The translations under genes and the position numbers were made by a program. From Sitta carolinensis (lineage: Eukaryota > Chordata > Aves > Passeriformes > Sittidae): 64,000 bases of DNA. Each line of letters begins with the position of its first letter. Position 1 is the stretch's first letter. The stretch covers positions 11,289,859-11,353,858 of the forward strand of contig CM063287.1 in the NCBI GenBank assembly GCA_032173965.1, read 5' to 3'. A model generated the notes under the pieces. That model was not told the origin of the DNA. It did no database searches and was given only the letters and a program-made list of their open reading frames with translations. Shown piece after piece: positions 44,803 through 64,000 of this stretch.

Positions 44803-47640
44803 TATTTTTGGGGTAACAGCTGCCCCTGTACCCTGTACAAGATGAATTATCCTGTCTGCTCTAAACTAATTCAAACAATAATTATAGTTTTGGAACATAT
44901 TTTTTAGTTGTGGAACTTCACAGTTGGAAGCCAAAAATGGTTCAGATAACATCAGTTTGAACAAGAATCACCTAGAAATTAAAAGCTTTACAGATGTAAC
45001 AAGTCTAAAAAAATTCCACCAGTTATACTGTAATGAACAACTCTGCTGGAAGCAACCTCACCACACAGAATCTCAGATTTCTCTCTGGTTTTTGCCATTT
45101 CCCTACAGAAAGCCTTGCTTCCTTTCAGCATGTAACAGCAGTACTACATGAGTTGGCACCCAACCTTATGACGTACTTACATGACATAACTGCATGTGAG
45201 CATCACCTGAATACACAACGTGCCACCAGTAGAGCCCTCAAGTTGTCAGATGCAAATTAACGTGTCACATTTAGAGTCGAAGAACATTATCTCTGGATAA
45301 TGAAGCGTTTGGTGAATTATTTCAAAGCTAAGGGTAAGAAATTCTCTTCTTTGACTCGGTGGCACTTCTGCACATTTTGTCATCAGTTCAATAGTGGCAA
45401 TATGGAAGCCATGCTTCTTCCCAGAGGGACATTACTTGTCCATATCATTCATCACTTGGAAAGGAAAACTGCTAGGGGTTCTTGTGAAGGAACATATTCT
45501 GAACGACTTTATGAACCGGGTGTTACAGCCAGTCACTAGCTAGGGAGCTCACCAGACAAGTAAATGGGAAAAATTCACTGATTTTCCATGTCTTAAAAAA
45601 AATGTTAATTCTGAGAAACACAGAGGTAAGAAAGGGAGCATTGATTATAATTTTGAAATGTAAAAACTTTGAATAAATTTAAATATGCATTAAAAACACT
45701 CTCAGACTTCAAATCCAGCATTTATTAAATAACTATGGGGAATTTAAATTGGTTTTGCAAAACAAAATACCTAAAAATTATATTTGTCTTTTTCTAGTGT
45801 TTAACTAGTTAAAATTTCTTAAAATTAGCAACTTGTCTCTGTGTTCACAATAATCAATGTGTTCATATTTGTGACAAATGTCAAGGTGACAAATTAAATG
45901 TGCCAGAATATTCTTAACAAAATCTAAAACAACCAACATCATGAAACAGCTATGGACAAACTGGGAACAAGCTGTAAAATTCAATTAAAAATAACTCTGA
46001 CCTAGGGGAAAACCATAATTGATAATCCTAAATCACCTCTTAGGATGTCTAGTAGAGACAGAAAGGTGCAGAGAAGCCAATGAGTGGTAAATACCAGCAT
46101 TAACTTTGCTGTGTGCAACTGGATCTGTCAAAAAGTACAGTGAGTTCAGTATTTGGAACAATACTGGACAAACCAAGCAGGCATATTCAACGGACAGGGG
46201 ACAGAGCCTTATCTCATCTAGTCCACGAAAGGGAAGGATTTTAACAGAAGGCTGTGCTTAAATTTTAGGAAACCAATTATGGTGTAGGCAAGGAGTATCT
46301 GGAAATGCAGATGAACTACATGGCAAGCCAACCTGTCAGCCCACCTGTGCCATGGTGTGTGTTAATGCCTGCACGAGTTAGGACCTAGTTGATGTCTGCT
46401 TGCTTTACAAACAAAATCACATCATTGATTAGGTTCCTTGGGGGCCACTTTTATATCCCTGGAAAATTCTGTAGACTGATGGAAACAAGATATCTCAGCA
46501 AAAGCTTTCGGTGGTCTGTCTGATACAAGAAAAATCTTGTATTCCTTTTAGACAGAACAAATATGAATAGTGTGCATTGATGCAATGGCAGACATTAGGA
46601 GCATTATCCTACATAAGAGTCAGTAGGATTTTGGTGACACAAAGTGGAAAACTGTAATAAGGTGACACATTGGTAATAATTAAAAATGTAAAAAAGGTTC
46701 ATGACTGGAAGTTCATAATGCAGGAAATTTGTACAGGTGTGGAATTTAAGCAGATAAAAGAGAAGTGAGTTCTGGTTAATTACACATACAAATATAAGAC
46801 TAGGTACACAAATATAAAAACACATTCTTTAATTTTAAAGCGAAAGAGCGAAGGATAACAAATTAAAGAATTATACATAGAATATCAGGTGAGAGTTGTA
46901 CAGATGTTTTATGTGCTAGGTTACTTTAAAGGAAGGCAAACAGCTCTATGCACAGGACTCCCTTCCCATTGTCCAAGCAGAAAAGAGACAAGGGCTCTGT
47001 CCCCCTTCCATGTCTCTAATTGTTTTCAAAGTGTTACTCCTGTTAAAAGCACCACCGAGTGCATGGCAACAGAATACAATGTGCGGAAACAAAATAACAT
47101 GAATCAGAGATCCATACTGATGAGGAAGAGCAGAGAAGAAATGCAGGGAAATAAGCTTCTTCTGAAGTTGTTCAACAATTGATTAGCATGTGGATTAACA
47201 GAGAAGTCACAGACAGATACTAGTGTAGGTGGCTCTCTGGAAGCACATGCAAAGTGCACAGAACACACTGTGAGGACATGGGACAGGAGACACCAGCATC
47301 AACTGTATACACACATCTTACCCATCCTGTGGTCCTCAGGTGACATCTGGGAGAAATACCACTTTCAGGATTGTTGCAGCCTCTGCAGACTTCAAAATAA
47401 GCTTGAAAAATGTACAGTGCTTAGGGACATCACTTGAGCTCTTTGTACTTTCCTCCAGCTGTACAGTGCCAAAGTCAGTTTGCACTGTCTTGCTGACACT
47501 TCTAGGGAGTTTCCAGGAAAACAGAATACCAAAACCAAAATAATTATTAATCATGGACTGGAATGGATAAATGCTTTTTGTTTCACTACTGTGTACACTG
47601 TAACTCAGTTTTATTATATTATCCTAAAAACTCCACTGGA

Positions 47641-47688
47641 ATGGTTAATGCCACCAAGGAAGGCATGGTTAATGCCACCAAGGAAGGC
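47641..47688. repeat. Exact 24-bp tandem duplication
   Basis: The unit beginning ATGGTTAATGCCACC and ending AAGGAAGGC occurs at 47641-47664 and again at 47665-47688 with no mismatch. Confidence 0.92.
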
Positions 47689-47753
47689 AGAAATTCAGAG
47701 TCAGAAACAAACAATTTTTCCCAGTTTTGAGAAAACAAATCCCTAGTCTAGAT

Positions 47754-47766
47754 CTATACATACATA

Positions 47767-47802
<36 letters not shown>

Positions 47803-47836
47803 TATACTTACATACACATGCATACACACACACACT
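47754..47836. repeat. (CATA)n / (TA)n / (CA)n compound microsatellite
   Basis: Tandem ACAT units run through to about 47,792, followed by TATATATATATA and then ACACACACACAC. Such compound tracts are often length-variable. Confidence 0.92.
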
Positions 47837-49123
47837 GTGTATATCTCGATCAACAACATAGACTTGTGCCCTTGTGGAGGTGTGGAATAATTGCTATATG
47901 TGCTTGCATAGGTACTCATATTGCGAAATGGTTGTTTGTTCCCAGGTATTTGAATACATTTCAAAGGTGGGTTCCACCTAAACGCCTTCAGAAATGCCAT
48001 CTACAAACAGAGAGATACTCAGTAGATGTGTTAGAACAAGATGCAGTGAGGGATGGCTGTGGCTGTGTTCCATGCAGAACTCCACCAGGACAGGACCTGT
48101 GCATGTTGTTGATATCCTGTGTGTACTCCTTGTGTCCCCATCCAGGCTGCTTACTACTGAACAAGTAGATAAATTAAGCAGATTCGTAACTCAAAGGCTA
48201 CATTTAGAAACCAAATGCTTCAACCTTAAGATAGAGATGCATTAAGGAAAAAAAAAAAAAAAAAGTCTAATTTCTCTTTAATGACAGGTTCCAATTGAAA
48301 GAAAAGTATTAAAATTGGAAGAATTTAAAACAAAGGTGCTGGATGTTTAATGCCTCCCAGAGAGAAGCCATCCTTTCCTGTTATTCATATCACATTAAGA
48401 TTTAATTTCAAAGTAATTACTTTTTCATGAGAGAGGCAGTGCGCTGCATACTGAACAGCAAGTTACCAACACCTTGCTTGGCAGGGACTTTTTTCTGTGT
48501 GATCCCATGTTTGCATTCATAATCTTTATTTTATCTTCTGTCTCCAGGGTGGTTCTCGCCTTTCCCTTCCTGCACCAAGTCCTGCTCTCCGAAAAAGGTA
48601 CACCTTTTTGTGCAACTGACTTCCACATCAACTCAAACCAGGGAGGGCAAAGGGGAAGTTCATGGTTTCAAAAAGAAACTGAAAATTTACAAAGCAGCTG
48701 CCAATTAGTCAAACCTTAATTTTGCAAATTTATTTAGGAAAAGAAAATTTAACATGAGCAAATGAGAATACTTCAGTGTTACAACAGAGTATATAAATGT
48801 CTAGCAATAGTCAAATAATTTGATCTTTAAATACAAAATAACCACATGAACACCTAATATACAGGTTTCATCTGAATACATATTTATTAGATAAATATTA
48901 GGTTGTCACATCATCTAACTACATACAGTTTTGCAAGACTAAAAATCACAATTATTTTTTCTGACCAGTTTAAAGTATGAAATGATTGCATTGTACTGTA
49001 CATACAATGTACAAACAAAGACAATGGCCATTTTTGCATGTTACCTCAGATTGTACTTTTTTTTTTTTAATTCTCCTCTGATCGTGATATCAAAAATTGT
49101 ACAAAGTATGAATTTGGTTACAA

Positions 49124-49147
49124 TTTTTTTTTTTTTTTTTTTTTTTT
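49124..49147. repeat. T24 homopolymer
   Basis: There are 24 consecutive T residues on the + strand. If transcribed from the - strand, this is an internal A24 that could cause false priming in oligo-dT cDNA. Confidence 0.95.
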
Positions 49148-50956
49148 AATCCCCGTATTTTTCTTCATTATTTCTGTAGCACCCTAAAAATACACAGGTG
49201 ATAGACTAGTACACGTAAGCTAAATATTACATGTAGATAAAACAAAACAAAACAAAGGTTCAGAGTATATTACAGAAGTGAAAGTGGAACAAATGCTGAG
49301 ACTCCACAAACGCTAACAAACAGGATTCATTTTCCACATAAGATGGAGCTTCAAGCTTTTATTTTCCTGCAAAATAAAAACAATGCACATTCCAAGGAAA
49401 ATGAATGCATTTCTGTTAACATGTCTCTATTTGTCATTTACATATGTACAGCTGTCCCTTGAGTCTCCGCTGCAGACACTGGCGTGTACTGTCAGTCCTA
49501 TAATAATGTCTTGGCAGCAGAACTGTAGATCTCTGTGGGTTCTTTCCCAGATGAACTTCCATAGGGAAACGATTAAAAGGTAAACAAACAAAAAAAGAAG
49601 AAAAATACTACTGGAATCTCATATAATAATTAAGCTTTAAAAGAAATGACTGTGATTACCCTATTTGCTAGGTTTTTTTCTCTAAACTTGTAATACGGCA
49701 GTGAACAGATAAAAAAATAACTAAATTTTCAGAAGCTTTTTCATACTGACTTCACTATACAGTACCTGATTTTAGCTGACAGATAAATTTTAAAACTGTT
49801 TCAAAAGTCCAACATTTGGGTGATGGGTAAAAATTATACTTTCTTTTTTAAGTTTGGCTTAGAAACCAAGTGTTTCTTTAAGATTAAAGATGTCAACTGT
49901 CTGCTTTAATTATCTATTACTGTACAAAGCAGATGCCAACACTGCTCCAAACATATTGCTAATATCTACGGGGCTTTTTTTCCCTTTATGCTTTCCAACA
50001 GGTACTTTTAAATGACACATTTTGAATACTACCAGTTAGCAAAAGGTAAATCCTTAACATACCTGGCTTAAAATACTAATACTGTGTTTAAGACAAAATT
50101 AATTTTAGGTGACTAACTTAGCTGCTCAGGAATCAGTGGAGAATGGAACATGAAATAGAATCAATTTAAAAAATCAGAACAACCAGTTCCAACTAATAGT
50201 GAGAAATCTTTACTCCCAAACCTATGGCTTAAGGAACTTGCCCCCCAAATAGAAAAAATCTAACTCCAAGGGCATAAAGTCAGTTTATCATTAGCCACCT
50301 CTGCACATGACTTCCAGACTTATATAAAAAATGCAGCAAAAAATCAGGGGGAAACTACTACAGTAAAATGGCTACAAAACACATCTGTATCCGTAACTGA
50401 ACAACGGTCTTTCCTAGGAATTGTGTGATAGCAACACCACACCACAACCATATTACCATGTGTTACACCAAGGTATCTTTAATATTCTGCAGAGATCCTC
50501 TACAGGTTGTCAAGCCTACATAAGAAAAAAAGACACTTCTTAGCAGAATAAAATATACTATACTGTTTCCCTCCCCCACCCACCAGCATCCCTAAGTGTC
50601 TTTGCCCCAGTTTCAGAGACCGGAGCACCAGCACAGCGATATAAATATGGTACCATACAGATTTGCTGCTTGCCTTAGCGCATCTTTTTCTGCTCAGATA
50701 GCTGGTCCTACATGTTCTGCTCACTCATGAGAGTTTGCTCACAAACAAACTCTGCCATTACCAGCTCTCAATCACCCACAGTCAATGAACACCAATCAGT
50801 CAGTTGGGGTATCTTTTTCCCTAGGAATCACTTTCTAGCAAGCAATTGTGTTTCCATAACAGAGCTGGGCCCTGATTATCCAGGTACTGCCTGATGTATC
50901 AATTCGTTCATCACGTAAATGGATATGAAATTTGGGCAAACTTACCAAAAGAAAAT

Positions 50957-50966
50957 GGGGGGGGGG
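50957..50966. repeat. G10 homopolymer
   Basis: There are ten consecutive G residues on the + strand inside the inferred ZMIZ1 3' UTR. Confidence 0.9.
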
Positions 50967-53220
50967 AAAAAAACCAAACCCAACTCCCTTTTTCTGTTAA
51001 AGAACCCTCAATTTTCTTTTTTAAAAAAGGACCCATATTTTTCTTCAGACAAGGTATTTAAAAACACCAGCAAAAGTATAACCAGATCATGAAAATGTTG
51101 AATATTATCAAAGACGATACTAAAATATTCACAAAGATATTTACAATAGCAATTCTTAAAATAATTGATTTTGCATAATGAACAGCGCCTTTCTTAAAAA
51201 AACTTGAAAGAGGAAAAATATAAGTGTGGGACCATTTCTACATAATACGTTTGACAGATTCAATACTCCTACTGGAAAATAAAAGAACTAAACCGCCATT
51301 TCCTTTAATATCTACAGCAAGGTGCTGCTGACTAGCATATATATACCACAATGCATGTACAGCAGTAGTGGGAAACATTAACAAAAAGAGCAAAATAAAA
51401 CAAAAAATGCAGAGAATTTACAAATATGACTTTGGTGAGGAAAGCAAATCCAGAGTCGTAAGCACAGAGCATGCCATTTACAGCATTGCAAACTAAACAC
51501 AGAGGGCTAGGAAGCTATCTAGTCAAACTGACAGGAACAAACAAAATTTTGCCTGGCACTTCAGTTTAAAACGCATTGTGGCGAGCAAAGGAAGGGCATT
51601 TGATTGGATTTGGGAAGAAGAAAAGGTGTAGGGTCAAATATGCTTTAGTATCAAAAGAAACAAAACCAATAACTGTACAGTGGGCAAAAGCTGAAATGTT
51701 GCACCACGAGGGCAAAGTTGGCACACATGCACTTCTTACACAGCTACTGTACATCATTTATAAGAGAGAGAGAGAGACAAAGAGCACAGAAATGGGCACA
51801 GAAGCAATAAGAAGCTCATGCAGGAGCAGCAACCACACGAGAAGCAAAGATCACAGGGGCAAGACAGTAATTGTGGCAGCAGGGTCTCTTGAGGGCAGTA
51901 GCAATCTACTGACAGGTACTTATTCTCCCCATGCTCGGTCCTTTGGGAGAAAGAGCTCATCCCAGCAGCCAAAGTTTAAAAAAAGAAACTGAAGGAGGAG
52001 AAAAGGAAAAGGCTGAAGTATCTGTAACAGTCACGAAAACAGAATGCAAAGCAAAACTAAAATGAAGCTGTAAGACGTCTGTCCAATGTCAATGCCCCTT
52101 CTCAAGCTGATTATTAAAAATAATTATGCAGATAATGATGTTACTCTCCCTCCATCCTGCAATGATTTCCTCGCTGCCTTCAACCCAGCTTGTCTTACTA
52201 TGCATTGTACAGTACAGACAGTGACACAAACTCTTGGGCACCGAAGGCTGTAGGTAATAATCAGGAACAGTTTGGTTTGCATCCCCCTCCCTCTCTTTTC
52301 CATTATGTATGGCATACATGGCAGAAAGATCTTATTACAGCAATCTCTACAGCTGGATGTTAATGCAGCCAGAAACAGTACTGATTTGAAACCAAATCAC
52401 AAAAATCCCTAAACATTGCAAACTCTAAAAAAATTTTTCCTGGGTGCTTCCAATCTGTGTGCTGGACCAGAGGAATCCTCTGCAAAGAGGTGGTTAAGAT
52501 CCCTGTGCTTGCAGAAATCCCGACACCCATGGCTGCGGCCTGAAGATCTCAGGACTCTGTTACTGAAGTCGCATTAGCTAAACTGCTGGCTCCCTCTGAC
52601 AGGCCTGTGTGTCTTCCCTGACTTTGCCACTTGACTGTAGGATTTGTGCTTTTTTGAGCTTTGTAGGTGGTTCTTTTCATTTTTTGTGTGGCCAGGAAAA
52701 TCATTCCAAGGTAAACCCATGGCTGGAGGGGGGCAGAGGAGAGGTGGGGGTAGAGGGAGATAGAGTTTCAAAAAAATGGAAGAACAAGCATTGTAAAGAC
52801 ACTCTGAGATGGGTCAATTAAAGACAGTTCCATCCTGTTGATTTTTCTTCCCTTGCCAAGATTCGGCTTTGCCAAGATACTTCACACTATGTTTATCACA
52901 GAACTCTCTCTCTAGAGGATGAACACCAAATGGGGTTTCCAATAGCTGCACAACTGTCTATGCTTCTTTGTCACAAGCAGCATGGCAGACTTGGAGATTA
53001 CTGACTGCATTTATTTAACTTTTGTATTATTTTCTCCCGTCACTTTCGCAGTCTTTGAAGCTAACAAAAGCAGTTCTGAGATGAAGAAAGCAGGGAGTGC
53101 ACCATTGGATCAAGTTGTGAGGTTTTTTTTCTTCTCTTGTGGAAAAGGAGTGTTAAGATTCCTTGCTGTGCAGCCACACATGTGTGAACAAGTGAAAAGG
53201 ATGGGAGAATACATATGGTT

Positions 53221-63043
<9,823 letters not shown>

Positions 63044-64000
63044 CTGAAAGAGAAACAGATGTGATTTGTTTCCAACGTTGACCTCTCTGAGTTTCTTGCA
63101 GGAGCTGTGAGATGTGACGCCCTCCCTGCAGGGCACAGGGAGCTGTGACACTGAACTTGACAACGCTGTGCCCCCAGTGCTGAGGGAGTGGGGACAGGGC
63201 ACTTGGTTTCCAAACACCGGCTGCTGCAATAATTCATTTATGTGTTGGAACTAATTGAAAACTGCTGACATTTTGAAAAACGACTGCCAAGTCACCACAT
63301 AAACTTAACCATGCTGAGAAGTAAACAGGATATTAAATTCTATGTGATATTCGTATCTGGAACCATCTCAGTGTGACTGAGACTGACTGCCCAAGTTCCA
63401 GATTATTTATAGGACAACTATGTTATTTATGTCTGTGCTTCTACACACTCAGTAAAATTGTAGCATTGCTTCAGCTTCTGATGAAAGTAGTTGACCTGTG
63501 TGAATCTGGAAGATGCCACAATACCAGTCCACAGCACAGCGTCTACTCTACCCCTTCATAAAAGGCACAGAAGAGGTGTTCATATCTAATTGGGGCTCCC
63601 ACAAAACTTGTAAAATTCACTTGACTGACTGGATTTACACACGTCTTGAAGCAGTCCTGGAGTCCCTGGCTGCTCTGCAGTACAAGTACTGTGACCACTG
63701 TCCATATGGATCCAGCCCTCTTCAGCTCAGGATTCTTCAAGTGAATTCTAAAGCAAGCAGGTATCCCAACACAGGGATTTTACTCTTCATGTTTTTTGTC
63801 AAGATTCCGTTCTTAACACTTCCAACTCAGATATCAGCTCTAGTGTCTTATTTGCTATGAATAGCAAAAAAAAAAAAAAAAAAAAGAAAACCCATTCACC
63901 TAATTCATAAGCAACTGAACTGGATGATACTGAGCTCTGAAGTAACAGAATAGCTTTGGAGCTTGTGCAGAGAGCCTGCAGTTTGTCAGCTGAAGTACAG
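63044..64000 (-). other. ZMIZ1: ZMIZ1 intron, continuing beyond the window
   Basis: Non-coding sequence upstream of the 62880-63043 exon. An A20 run lies at 63866-63885 on the + strand. A + strand open frame at 63513-63860 has no recognisable product. Confidence 0.8.

Larger units (their letters stand above)
40670..48880. other. Intergenic DNA between PPIF promoter and ZMIZ1 3' end
   Basis: The stretch is AT-rich. No exon was recognised on either strand; the open frames are short and unsupported. It contains an old CR1-like fragment (about 41,720-41,890), simple repeats (GTT)6 at 41,444-41,461, a T17 run at 41,902-41,918, an AT-rich (TA)n tract near 44,731-44,800, a 24-bp tandem duplication at 47,641 and a CATA/TA microsatellite at 47,754-47,836. 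Confidence 0.6.
48880..53220 (-). other. ZMIZ1: ZMIZ1 3' UTR (extent inferred)
   Basis: AT-rich non-coding sequence follows the ZMIZ1 stop on the - strand. Candidate AATAAA signals on - lie at 49358-49363, 48883-48888 and 48729-48734. A T24 run (A24 in the transcript) lies at 49124-49147, so a transcript that reads past the first signal would carry an internal A-tract. Which site is used cannot be decided by eye. Confidence 0.55.

Noticed and set aside
63513..63860. A 115-codon + strand frame near the right end
   Set aside because: It lies antisense in a ZMIZ1 intron with no recognisable motif.

Overview
The window is vertebrate nuclear DNA, most likely avian. It is gene-sparse with spliced genes, has few interspersed repeats, and carries a 5'-truncated CR1 retroposon with the typical avian CR1 3' end. 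Three neighbouring genes can be recognised from translated exons: the end of ZCCHC24 (+ strand), a complete PPIF (cyclophilin D, - strand) and the 3' end of ZMIZ1 (- strand). This is the ZMIZ1-PPIF-ZCCHC24 block of human 10q22.3, read in the opposite orientation.

Layout. 1-445: final intron of ZCCHC24. 446-559: its last coding exon. 560 to about 6.8 kb: a long AT-rich 3' UTR with several candidate poly(A) signals, a MIR-like SINE and a small CpG-dense patch. About 6.8-31.6 kb: tail-to-tail intergenic DNA between ZCCHC24 and PPIF. It holds one CR1 copy (about 23.3-23.6 kb), a pair of hairpins beside a small tandem duplication (12.9 kb), a GC-rich patch (about 28.0 kb) and a striking two-part GC-rich minisatellite (30.5-31.4 kb). 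31.6-39.94 kb: PPIF, six coding exons with intact splice sites encoding 205 aa, under a CpG-island promoter (about 39.0-40.66 kb). About 40.7-48.9 kb: intergenic DNA with old CR1/L3-like debris and microsatellites. About 48.9-63.04 kb: ZMIZ1 3' UTR and its last three coding exons; the rest of the gene lies beyond 64,000.

The genes do not form an operon or a pathway. PPIF is a mitochondrial matrix peptidyl-prolyl isomerase that regulates the permeability transition pore. ZMIZ1 is a nuclear PIAS-like transcriptional co-regulator. ZCCHC24 is a small zinc-finger protein of poorly known function. The most notable observations are an apparent 1-nt frameshift in the penultimate ZMIZ1 exon and the minisatellite just beyond the inferred PPIF poly(A) site. 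I see no new multi-gene system here. Most long open frames in the window are chance products of GC-rich or tandem-repeat DNA.
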